From Bacteroidota bacterium (GTDB lineage Bacteria; Bacteroidota; Bacteroidia; NS11-12g; UBA955), in assembly GCA_030682255.1 (NCBI GenBank), contig JAUXOK010000019.1:1-64000 (forward strand): 64,000 nt of DNA. Direction: 5' to 3'. Under the pieces are notes generated by a model, which saw only the letters and a program-made list of their open reading frames with translations, did not search any database and had not been told where the DNA came from. Below are positions 1 to 7,844 of this stretch, in pieces. A program made the position numbers and the translations under genes. Numbering within the stretch: position 1 is the stretch's first letter; each line of letters starts with the position of its first letter.

Positions 1-225
1 AAAAAAAGAAACAAAAAAAGCTAGCCCCATATTAAATTTAGACTTTTCATCTTGATTTTTCAGACCACTGCGGGTGATTTCCTTGAGTCCACTCAAGGAA
101 CTTCCCTTGTGGTTTCCCTGAAAAATCTGCATTAAAAAGTCAAATTTAATAAAGGTGCGAACGTCTTCGATTTTAGTTATTATTTTAATGAAATTTTTAA
201 GGTTGGCTTTTTCAGCAAGCCCTAA
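1..225. mobile_element. Right part of a MITE-like repeat (copy 1, cut by window edge)
   Basis: From about base 13 this is nearly identical to 16634-16860, the right half of the 499-bp element described at 16362-16860. It ends with the same terminus (…TCAGCAAGCCCTAA at 225). It contains the same nested inverted repeats: ATTAAATTTAGACTT with AAGTCAAATTTAAT, GATTTTTCAG with CTGAAAAATC, and CCTTGAG with CTCAAGG. It lacks the 18-bp palindrome present in the other copy. The left terminus lies outside the window, so its target duplication cannot be checked. Confidence 0.75.
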
Positions 226-308
226 AGTAGTCTATTAAAATTTATGGTAGATGCTCCCGATAGCTGTTTAGTTTAATTTTATTGGGCTAATACAGAAATG
301 CTTTCGGT
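226..308. repeat. Dispersed repeat B, copy 1
   Basis: About 80% identical to 11450-11545, which is a 119-bp insertion inside a gene. Shared blocks include ATGCTCCCGAT, ATAGCTGTTTAGT and ATGCTTTCGGTATTA. Copy 1 lacks the TCCTATCGGGACA segment that forms a palindrome in copy 2. It directly abuts the end of the MITE-like element. Confidence 0.65.
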
Positions 309-353
309 ATTAATTTGGAATTTTGAGAAAAAATGACTTTATTTGTGTGTTAA

Positions 354-448
354 AACCGATTATGCTTTCAATATAGTCCAATCAATCGACTTTGAAAATG
401 GACTATTTTCAAGCTATATCGGCATTTACAATTCTAAAATTATAAAAT
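354..448. repeat. Dispersed repeat D, copy 1
   Basis: Roughly 80% identical over 95 bp to 32190-32284. Shared blocks include ACCGATTATGCTTTCAATA, TTTTCAAGCTATATCGGCAT and ACAATTCTAAA. No coding potential is visible. Confidence 0.6.
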
Positions 449-475
449 AGTTTGGACTATTTTATAATTAGAATT
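430..475. repeat. AT-rich inverted repeat upstream of ldhA
   Basis: The arms at 430-450 and 457-475 are reverse complements with a 2-base indel around a 6-base loop, giving a stem of about 19 bp. It lies about 50 bp upstream of the ldhA start. It could be an operator, an RNA hairpin, or the end of repeat D. There is no T-run typical of a terminator. Confidence 0.55.
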
Positions 476-523
476 GGTATAACTAATTGATTATCTTTTT
501 TATTAAAGCCTAAATATAATACC

Positions 524-1513
524 ATGAAAATAGCCTTTTTTAGTATCTTTGGGTTCGACAAACCCTTTTTTGAAAAACTTAAATCAGAACAACACGAAAT
601 GGTGTTTTTCAATGAACAACTCAACAAATGCACCGCTCAATTGGCCAAGGGTTTTGATGCCATTGCGCTTTTTACGTCTGACACTGTCAACGAAGACGTG
701 TTAAGATTGTTGCACAATTATGGGGTAAAATACATCGCTTTGCGTTCGGTTGGTTTCGACCATGTTGATTTGCAAACCGCCTCTGAATTAAACATCAGGG
801 TTGCTAACGTTCCCGAATATTCGCCTTATGCCATAGCTGAACATACAGTAGCCATGATTTTGGCTTTGAACAGAAAACTAATATTGGCCGACAATCGCGT
901 TAAACGCCATGATTTCTCTCTCGGTGGTTTAACTGGTTTTGATTTAAATGGCAAAACAGTTGGCATCATTGGTACAGGAAAAATTGGTTCTGTGCTAACT
1001 AAAATACTCAATGGTTTTTCTTGTCATTTGATAGCTTATGACATTTGCGAAGTTGAATCTTTAAAAACAAATTATGGTCTAAAATACACTTCGCTAGACG
1101 AACTTTGCCAAACATCAGATATCATCAGCTTAAATTTGCCATTAAACAAGGATACTAAACATTTAATCAACGCACATCAAATTGCTATGATGAAAAATGG
1201 CGTGATGCTGATCAACACAGCAAGAGGTGGCATTGTAGATACTCAAGCTGTTATCGATGCTATCAAATCAGGTAAGATTGGATCTTATGGTATGGATGTT
1301 TACGAATTTGAAAAAGGTGTTTTCTTTTTTGATAAAAGTGAAACACCACTGCAAGATGACACTTTGGCTTTGTTGACTACTTTTAGCAATGTTTTAATCA
1401 CTTCTCATCAAGCTTTTTTAACCAATGAGGCTTTAGAAGGTATTGCTAAAACAACCATCAATAATATCAATCAATGGGCAAAAGAAGGAAAATCAATCAA
1501 CGACTTAAATTAA
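524..1513 (+). CDS. ldhA: D-lactate dehydrogenase (2-hydroxyacid dehydrogenase, LdhA type)
   Basis: Cytosolic NADH-dependent enzyme that reduces pyruvate to D-lactate. The 329 residues match the length of Escherichia coli LdhA and align along the whole chain. The Rossmann motif GTGKIG is at 150-155. The catalytic set is Arg234 (NTARGG), Glu261/263 (DVYEFE) and His295 (TSHQAF). VKYIALRSVGFDHVDL in the substrate domain is typical of the fermentative subgroup. A lactate permease lies two genes downstream, on the same strand with short gaps, so the three genes may be co-transcribed and serve fermentative lactate formation and exchange. No clear TAnnTTTG promoter is visible; an AT-rich hairpin precedes the gene. 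Confidence 0.92.
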   Translation: MKIAFFSIFGFDKPFFEKLKSEQHEMVFFNEQLNKCTAQLAKGFDAIALFTSDTVNEDVLRLLHNYGVKYIALRSVGFDHVDLQTASELNIRVANVPEYSPYAIAEHTVAMILALNRKLILADNRVKRHDFSLGGLTGFDLNGKTVGIIGTGKIGSVLTKILNGFSCHLIAYDICEVESLKTNYGLKYTSLDELCQTSDIISLNLPLNKDTKHLINAHQIAMMKNGVMLINTARGGIVDTQAVIDAIKSGKIGSYGMDVYEFEKGVFFFDKSETPLQDDTLALLTTFSNVLITSHQAFLTNEALEGIAKTTINNINQWAKEGKSINDLN

Positions 1514-1525
1514 TATATATAAAAA

Positions 1526-2605
1526 ATGAAATACGCTTTACAACTTGGTAAATTCTTTGGCATTAAAGTTCAAATACACTGGTCTTTTCTCATACTCTTG
1601 AGTTGGATAGTTATTAGCAATGTACGCTCTGGTTCTGGCACAGTTCAAACCTTATGGTCTATTTTATTTGTGCTAACCATTTTCCTATGTGTCACTTTGC
1701 ATGAATTTGGACATGCCTTGGCTGCTAAAAGATTTGGCATCAAAACAAAGGATATCACCCTTTTACCCATTGGCGGACTTGCTCGTTTGGAGTCCATTCC
1801 CGAAAAACCAAGAGAAGAACTCATCGTTGCTATAGCTGGTCCATTAGTTAATATTGCCATTGTACTGCTGCTTTATCCCTTGATACATTTTACAACAGAC
1901 ATTACATCCACCATTAGTTCCCTTACATCAATAACATCTCAAAATTTTCTTTTCAATTTGATGTTTATTAATTTATGGTTGGCTATATTCAATCTCATTC
2001 CAGCTTTTCCTATGGATGGCGGACGGGTATTAAGGGCCCTATTGGCTTTTAGATTAGAACGACACAAAGCCACTGCCATTGCTGCAAGAATAGGGCAAAT
2101 GTTAGCTGTAGGTTTTATCTTTCTTGGCTTTTTTTCTAATCCATTTTTGGTATTAATTGGTTTATTCATTTTCCTTGGCGCTCAAGGCGAAACTGAATAC
2201 ACCCAAGCTAAATCTATGTTAAAAGGTTACACGGTTAACGATGTGATTATGAAACAATATCAAACCCTTTCGCCAAACGACACCATTAAAGAAGCTGTGG
2301 CTTTATTGCTGAATGGTCAATCTAAAAGTTTTTTAGTGATAGACAACGAACAAGTGCTTGGCACACTCAACCGTGATGAAATCATTAAAGCATTGAGTAG
2401 TGAAGGCGAAAATTCAAGCATCAATCATGTGATGAATAAAGAAATTGTAGCTCTAAAAGCGGAAACGCCACTCGAAGATGCTTGGCAAATTATACAACAA
2501 CACAAAATGTTGATGCCTGTGTATTCATACAATCAATTAATTGGCACTTTAGACACAGAGAATATTTTAGAATTTATAATGATAAAAAATGCCGAATCGA
2601 AATAA
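1526..2605 (+). CDS. Site-2 protease family (M50) metallopeptidase with CBS pair
   Basis: Intramembrane zinc protease of the Rip3/SpoIVFB-like class. HEFGH at 59-63 is the zinc-binding HExxH motif, and NLIPAFPMDGGR at 156-167 supplies the third ligand (Asp164). Hydrophobic segments surround both motifs. The C-terminal part, about 236-350, carries two CBS-like repeats (VNDVIMKQ…, INHVMNKE…) that commonly bind adenine nucleotides and could tie proteolysis to energy state. It starts 13 bp after ldhA and ends 9 bp before the lactate permease, so it is probably in that operon. Its substrate is unknown. Confidence 0.9.
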   Translation: MKYALQLGKFFGIKVQIHWSFLILLSWIVISNVRSGSGTVQTLWSILFVLTIFLCVTLHEFGHALAAKRFGIKTKDITLLPIGGLARLESIPEKPREELIVAIAGPLVNIAIVLLLYPLIHFTTDITSTISSLTSITSQNFLFNLMFINLWLAIFNLIPAFPMDGGRVLRALLAFRLERHKATAIAARIGQMLAVGFIFLGFFSNPFLVLIGLFIFLGAQGETEYTQAKSMLKGYTVNDVIMKQYQTLSPNDTIKEAVALLLNGQSKSFLVIDNEQVLGTLNRDEIIKALSSEGENSSINHVMNKEIVALKAETPLEDAWQIIQQHKMLMPVYSYNQLIGTLDTENILEFIMIKNAESK

Positions 2606-2614
2606 TGGTGTAGG

Positions 2615-4036
2615 ATGAATGGGGTAATGCTGCTTTTTTCGTTTTTATGTTTGCTTATTGGTGTATTTGTTTTTAAAAAACTTTGGATTGGTGCATTTTG
2701 CGCTGTCTTGGTTTTATTAATTCCGCAGTTGTTTTTAGCATCCAACCCTTATCCAACTTATTATTTACTATTGAACACCCTTATTATTTGGACCGAACTG
2801 ATTCTATTGATTTTTGGCGCTTATTTGTTTTACTTTACATTGTCATTCCACCAGCATTTTGATTCATTTACAGCCAATGTTTCCACTCTAAATTCCAGGA
2901 TAGTTTTGGCTATTATTCTTTGTTTTTTTATTGGTGGATTTATGGAAGGGATTGCAGGTTTTGGCATTCCTGCTTTGCTCATTGCACCTTTGATGCTCAA
3001 TGCAGGATTTAAACCTATCACTGCCATTGTTCTGCCTTTGGCTTCAAACACCACAGCTGTTTTATTTGGCGCTTTAGGAACACCCTTGAAAATTGGATTA
3101 AACATCCATCAAATCAATGAGGCTGTTTTAAAAACCTTATTGATAAATGCTTTACCTGCCCTTTTTGTTCCCTTTATGCTCATCTATTTGTTATCTCAAA
3201 CAGAAGGTTTAAAAATAGCTTGGTCAAAAGAATGGAAAATTTTACTTGGTGCAGGCATTTGCTTTTATTTACCATTTGTTTTGGCTGGCCTTTTGTCCAT
3301 TGAATTTCCATCGGTTGCCGCTGGCATCATTGGCTTAATGTTATTTCTCCTTGTTTTTGTGCCTTCATCTGAAAAAATTGCCTATCGAATATGGTGGCAA
3401 ACTTTCTTGCCTTACCTGTTTTTTATTTTGTTGCTATTGATTGTAAAATTGATTTTTCAAAATCACAGCTTTCGTTTGACAACTTACACCAAGCCAGTTT
3501 CATTTTTTCAACCGGGTTTGGTATTTATAATAGCCACTTTTGGTGTTTTGTTTTACTTCAATCAATCATCGTTTGGGAAACAGTTTTTTAATCTTGCAAA
3601 AGTCTCATTACACAAAATAGGCTTTCCGGCCCTAAGTATCTTTTTACTGATTTGCTTTTCACAGCTATCGGCTCAAATGCTTTCAGAAAACATCAGCAAT
3701 TTTACTTCTAAATTAAACACCTCTTGGCAAATAATTGTTCAACCATTGATTGGCATTTGCGGCAGCTTTATCACTGGAAGTGCCACTATGAGCAACCTTT
3801 TGTTTGCTGAAAGCTTGAACGCTATCAACTCCACTCAACTCGGTTTATTAACGGCTTTGCTTCACACAGGAAGTGCTATAGGAAACGCCATTTCTTTGCA
3901 AAATATCATCCTAGTGAAAACGGTTATTCCTGATAATATTTCGGAAAGAAAAATCCTGAAATTCAATTTACCTGTTGTGGGTTTATACATTTTATTAGTA
4001 CTTTTGTCTGTCTTGATAATTGTTAATTTTACTTAA
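2615..4036 (+). CDS. L-lactate permease family transporter (LctP/LldP)
   Basis: Polytopic inner-membrane protein, almost entirely hydrophobic, of the lactate permease family (lactate/glycolate:H+ symport). The family signature region FMEGIAGFGIPALLIAPLML is at about 109-128, and a second conserved stretch, FITGSATMSNLLFA, lies towards the C-terminus. At 473 residues it is shorter than the usual 530-560, mainly at the N-terminus. Linkage to ldhA suggests lactate exchange. The start ATG at 2615 is 9 bp after the previous stop. Confidence 0.85.
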   Translation: MNGVMLLFSFLCLLIGVFVFKKLWIGAFCAVLVLLIPQLFLASNPYPTYYLLLNTLIIWTELILLIFGAYLFYFTLSFHQHFDSFTANVSTLNSRIVLAIILCFFIGGFMEGIAGFGIPALLIAPLMLNAGFKPITAIVLPLASNTTAVLFGALGTPLKIGLNIHQINEAVLKTLLINALPALFVPFMLIYLLSQTEGLKIAWSKEWKILLGAGICFYLPFVLAGLLSIEFPSVAAGIIGLMLFLLVFVPSSEKIAYRIWWQTFLPYLFFILLLLIVKLIFQNHSFRLTTYTKPVSFFQPGLVFIIATFGVLFYFNQSSFGKQFFNLAKVSLHKIGFPALSIFLLICFSQLSAQMLSENISNFTSKLNTSWQIIVQPLIGICGSFITGSATMSNLLFAESLNAINSTQLGLLTALLHTGSAIGNAISLQNIILVKTVIPDNISERKILKFNLPVVGLYILLVLLSVLIIVNFT

Positions 4037-4043
4037 AAAAAAG

Positions 4044-4193
4044 ATGCTGTTAAATAACTTTTATAATGATGTCAAAAAATGCCTAATCAGTCAATCTTTA
4101 GGAAATAAATTGGTGTATTATTCTTTTCAAATCGGCATCATCAATTGGCTGTTTAATCAGAACAAAAAGAAATCTCAACTACACACTCAGTGA
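4044..4193 (+). CDS. Small hypothetical ORF coupled to the ATPase start
   Basis: A 49-codon ATG ORF filling the gap between the permease and the ATPase. Its TGA stop overlaps the GTG start of the ATPase (GTGA), an arrangement typical of translational coupling. The product has a short hydrophobic stretch (KLVYYSFQIGIINWLF) and a basic tail. I recognise no family. It may be a genuine small membrane protein, a leader ORF, or chance. Confidence 0.35.
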   Translation: MLLNNFYNDVKKCLISQSLGNKLVYYSFQIGIINWLFNQNKKKSQLHTQ

Positions 4194-6895
4194 AACATTA
4201 TTATCAAATAGACAGAGACAATTGGCAAGCTTTGGATAAAGAAAAACTCTTTGCTGAGTTAAGCACATCTGAAACGGGTTTAAATTCAGATGAGGCTAAA
4301 AATAGACTTGATTTTTTTGGCGAGAACAAACTGCCATTTGGTAAAAAAGTTACCTTGCTTCAAATTATTCTTCACCAAGTATTAAATCCCTTAATTTTTA
4401 TTCTTGTAGCCGCTGCCATCGCATCAGTTATCATAGGCGAAGGAAAAGACGCCATCTTTATATTTTTGGTGATTTTTATTAACAGTGCTTTGGGGGCTTA
4501 TCAGGAATACAATGCAGAAAAAAGTGCCAATAGTTTGCAAAAACTCATGAAAATCAGAGCCAGGGTTAGAAGACAAGGCACAGATGCCATGATTCCATCA
4601 GAAGAATTGGTGCCTGGTGATGTTGTTTTGCTAGAGTCGGGAATCAAAGTGCCGGCAGATTTAAGACTATTGGATGTGTCGGATTTAGAAATGGATGAAA
4701 GTTTTCTAACGGGCGAATCCATTGCAGCCAAAAAACAAATTGAATTATTGCATGCCAATATTGGTGTTGCTGAGCAAACAAACATGGCATTTGCAGGTGC
4801 TACAGTTTTGAAAGGAAGAGGCATTGGTGTGGTGGTTTGCACTGGCATCAACACACAAGTTGGCAAAATCTCTCAAGATGTTACGGAATCGGCTTCAGAA
4901 AAACCGCCTTTGGTTCAGCGAATGGAGAAATTCATTCAGCAAATCAGTGTATTCATTATTGCTTTAAGTGTTGTTTTGGGTGTTATATTGAGGTTTCAAG
5001 GCATGGACCTAAGTTCTATTTTCTTTTTTGTTGTTGCCTTAGCTGTTTCTGCTATTCCCGAAGGTTTGCCCGTTGCCTTAACAGTAGCTTTATCTATTGC
5101 CACCAAACGCATGGCAAAACGCAATGTCATCGTTCGCAAACTGACATCAGTAGAAAGTTTAGGTAGCTGCACTGTTATTGCAAGTGATAAAACAGGTACG
5201 CTTACTGTTAACGAACAAACCGCAAAAATCATTGCTTTAGCCAATGGCACTCGCTACACCATCAATGGCGCTGGATACAATGGCGTTGGAACCGTTGACA
5301 ATGACAAAGGGCAAACCATTCAATCCACAGACAACGAAGAACTATCTGCTATTACACGAATTGCTATTTTAGCCAACGAAGGTTCTTTGACAGACAAAAA
5401 TGGGCAATGGATTTATTATGGCGATGCCATGGATGTGGCATTATTGGGCTTGGGTTATAAATTGGGTGCAAATCCAGAAAAATGGCAGCTTGATGTAAAA
5501 ACCATTGGTAAAATACCTTATGAGTCTGAACGAAAATTTTCTGCCTCCATCTACGAAAGCCAAAACACCGTTATGATTGCTGCAAAAGGCGCTGTGGAAA
5601 CCCTTCTAGACTTTTGTCCATGGATGGCAATTGATGGTGAAATTAAACCCATTGATAAAGCAGGCATCCTATTAGAAACAGAAAAATTAGCTAGAGACGG
5701 CTATCGTGTTTTGGCATTTGCCAATGGCGAATATATAGATTTTAAAACACAAGACATTGATAAAAACGAGGCTTTACCGCCTTTGGTATTCTATGGCATT
5801 GTGGGTTTTATAGACCCCTTGAGATCTGATGCCAAGGCATCTATACTACAATGTAAACAAGCAGGTATCAAAGTGATGATGATTACTGGCGACCATCCTC
5901 AAACTGCTGCAAACATAGCCCGAGAATTGGGCATAGCGGATGAACAAACCCCTGTTGTAAGCGGACAAATGCTGACAGAAGCAGGCGCAAACGATACCCC
6001 TGCCTACAAACAATTGGTGGCTTCAACTTCAGTATTTGCAAGGGTTTCTCCCAAACAAAAGCTAGAAATTGTAGAAGTATTGATAAATGCGGGAGAATTT
6101 GTGGCAGTAACAGGCGATGGCGTTAATGATGCACCGGCACTCAAACGCGCCAACATTGGGGTAGCCATGGGTTCGGGCACTGATGTTGCCAAAGATGTGG
6201 GCTCTATGATCATATTAGACGATCAGTTTTCCTCCATTGTAGCAGGTGTTGAAGAGGGCAGATTTGCCTACGACAATGTGCGCAAGGTGATATATCTTTT
6301 AATCTCCACAGGCGCAGCCGAAATCATACTTTTTCTTAGCTCCATTGCAGTTGGATTGCCTTTGCCTTTGCTTGCCGTTCAATTGCTTTGGCTGAATTTG
6401 GTAACCAATGGCATACAAGATGTGGCATTGGCTTTTGAAGGCGGTGAACCTGGAGCCATGCAAAGACCACCACGCAAACCAAGCGAAAAGATTTTTAACC
6501 CCTTGATGATTCAACAAACCATGGTTGCTGGAGCCACAATGGGTTTCATTGTATTTGGATGTTGGTTTTACCTCAACCATTTCACCAACATGAGCGAGTA
6601 TCATGCCCGAGACATCATCCTCATACTAATGGTGTTTATGCAAAACTTCCATACTTTCAATGCCCGTTCCGAGAGGGTTTCCACCTTCAAAGTACCTTTA
6701 AAAAGAAACATCATCTTGGTGTTTGGCGTTTTAGCCGCACAGGGCATTCACATCCTAAGCATGCATATCCCATTGATGCAAAACATCCTACGCATAGAAC
6801 CCATCACCCTAAACGAATGGCTATTCATCCTAGCCCTAGCATTGCCCATTCTATTCGCAATGGAATTGTTTAAATATTTTCATCAGAAAAGATAG
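4190..6895 (+). CDS. Cation-transporting P-type ATPase (P2-like)
   Basis: ATP-driven cation pump of the inner membrane, 901 residues. Motifs in order: TGES of the actuator domain at 174-177, PEGLP in membrane helix 4 at 290-294, phosphorylation site DKTGT with Asp333, and hinge motif TGDGVND at 641-647. The length and the absence of heavy-metal-binding domains point to the Ca2+/Na+/K+-type P2 group. In helix 6 the Ca-pump signature NxxTDG is replaced by NLVTNGIQD (736-744), so the transported ion is uncertain. GTG start at 4190, overlapping the stop of the small ORF upstream; no in-frame ATG nearby gives a better N-terminus. Confidence 0.9.
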   Translation: MKHYYQIDRDNWQALDKEKLFAELSTSETGLNSDEAKNRLDFFGENKLPFGKKVTLLQIILHQVLNPLIFILVAAAIASVIIGEGKDAIFIFLVIFINSALGAYQEYNAEKSANSLQKLMKIRARVRRQGTDAMIPSEELVPGDVVLLESGIKVPADLRLLDVSDLEMDESFLTGESIAAKKQIELLHANIGVAEQTNMAFAGATVLKGRGIGVVVCTGINTQVGKISQDVTESASEKPPLVQRMEKFIQQISVFIIALSVVLGVILRFQGMDLSSIFFFVVALAVSAIPEGLPVALTVALSIATKRMAKRNVIVRKLTSVESLGSCTVIASDKTGTLTVNEQTAKIIALANGTRYTINGAGYNGVGTVDNDKGQTIQSTDNEELSAITRIAILANEGSLTDKNGQWIYYGDAMDVALLGLGYKLGANPEKWQLDVKTIGKIPYESERKFSASIYESQNTVMIAAKGAVETLLDFCPWMAIDGEIKPIDKAGILLETEKLARDGYRVLAFANGEYIDFKTQDIDKNEALPPLVFYGIVGFIDPLRSDAKASILQCKQAGIKVMMITGDHPQTAANIARELGIADEQTPVVSGQMLTEAGANDTPAYKQLVASTSVFARVSPKQKLEIVEVLINAGEFVAVTGDGVNDAPALKRANIGVAMGSGTDVAKDVGSMIILDDQFSSIVAGVEEGRFAYDNVRKVIYLLISTGAAEIILFLSSIAVGLPLPLLAVQLLWLNLVTNGIQDVALAFEGGEPGAMQRPPRKPSEKIFNPLMIQQTMVAGATMGFIVFGCWFYLNHFTNMSEYHARDIILILMVFMQNFHTFNARSERVSTFKVPLKRNIILVFGVLAAQGIHILSMHIPLMQNILRIEPITLNEWLFILALALPILFAMELFKYFHQKR

Positions 6896-7336
6896 TTTTG
6901 TTGGAATCAATTCTAACATATTAAATCAAATTTCTTACCTCTAACTTCTTCGTTCTAAATTCTGAGTTCTACGTTCTAATATCTGCGTTCTACATTCTTA
7001 ATTCTTCGTTCAAACCTTTGTGTTCTAGCCTCAAGTTCTATTTATGTTGAAAAAGCGTGGGAAAGAGAATAATTAACATAAAAACATGGGTTGTGTATTA
7101 TAATACACCAAGTTAGCAGATACAATAAAATATTTTTGTAAAGTTTAGGATTTGTGTGTTAAATGACATTTAAAGTTAAATAGAATTAATATGAATAAAT
7201 CATTTCTAGAAAATGCATAACTTTTATATTGATCATTTTTCACATACTCAAAAGTTAGTTTCAATTTTATCAAAACCAAGTAAAACAAATCCAAAATAAT
7301 TTACCAGACCAATTAATTTTTTGTAGAAATATGAAA
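6896..7336. other. Intergenic region with TTC-rich imperfect repeats and a 16-bp palindrome
   Basis: No plausible gene. 6936-7030 is a run of imperfect 11-13 bp units built on TTCTAAATTCTGCG/TTCTTCGTTCTA. 7093-7108 is the perfect palindrome GTGTATTATAATACAC. The rest is AT-rich without visible structure. Confidence 0.6.
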
Positions 7337-7344
7337 TATATTTG
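7337..7344 (+). promoter_or_regulatory. -7 promoter element (TATATTTG) of the NUDIX-helicase pair
   Basis: Exact match to the Bacteroidota TAnnTTTG element, about 105 bp upstream of the NUDIX ATG. The -33 TTTG is not at its usual spacing, so this is a moderate call. Confidence 0.45.
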
Positions 7345-7448
7345 TTATTTTTTTCTTACTTTTACAAACTATATCCTTATGGTTACTAGTACACTTAAAG
7401 AAATAAATAAAACAATTGGCAATAAGCCTATATAAATTTTTAAGCTAT

Positions 7449-7844
7449 ATGAAAAAAATTGAAGTTGTCGCTGGTGTGATATTTTGTAAAGATGAGGTTC
7501 TATGTGTTCAAAGACCAAAAAATAAGTTTCATTATATTTCAGAGAAGTTTGAATTTCCTGGAGGAAAAATTGAAGAGGGCGAAATCAAAGAAGAAGCTTT
7601 ACATCGCGAATTGTTAGAGGAATTGAATCTTTCAACAAAGATCGAATCCTTCTTTCTTACTATTATTCATGAATACCCAGATTTTGAATTAACGATGCAT
7701 AGTTTTATTTGCGAAGTTGATTCAAAAGAACTCACACTTCATGAACACATTGATAAAAAATGGTTGAGAATTTACGAGCTCTCTTCTCTAGATTGGGCAG
7801 CAGCTGATATTCCAATTGTTAATAAATTGATTTCGAATGGATGA
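7449..7844 (+). CDS. NUDIX hydrolase (MutT-like)
   Basis: Predicted nucleoside-diphosphate-X hydrolase, 131 residues. The NUDIX box GGKIEEGEIKEEALHRELLEEL follows the GX5EX7REUXEE pattern, with Asn where the usual Gly follows. The fold resembles MutT/CTP pyrophosphohydrolases acting on modified dNTPs. I prefer ATG 7449 (MKKIEVVAGVIF) over an ATG 33 bp upstream, because family members start just before the first beta strand. Its end overlaps the next gene by 8 bp (ATGGATGA), so the two are almost certainly translated together. Whether it cleans the nucleotide pool or supplies or removes a signal for the helicase partner is unknown. Confidence 0.88.
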   Translation: MKKIEVVAGVIFCKDEVLCVQRPKNKFHYISEKFEFPGGKIEEGEIKEEALHRELLEELNLSTKIESFFLTIIHEYPDFELTMHSFICEVDSKELTLHEHIDKKWLRIYELSSLDWAAADIPIVNKLISNG

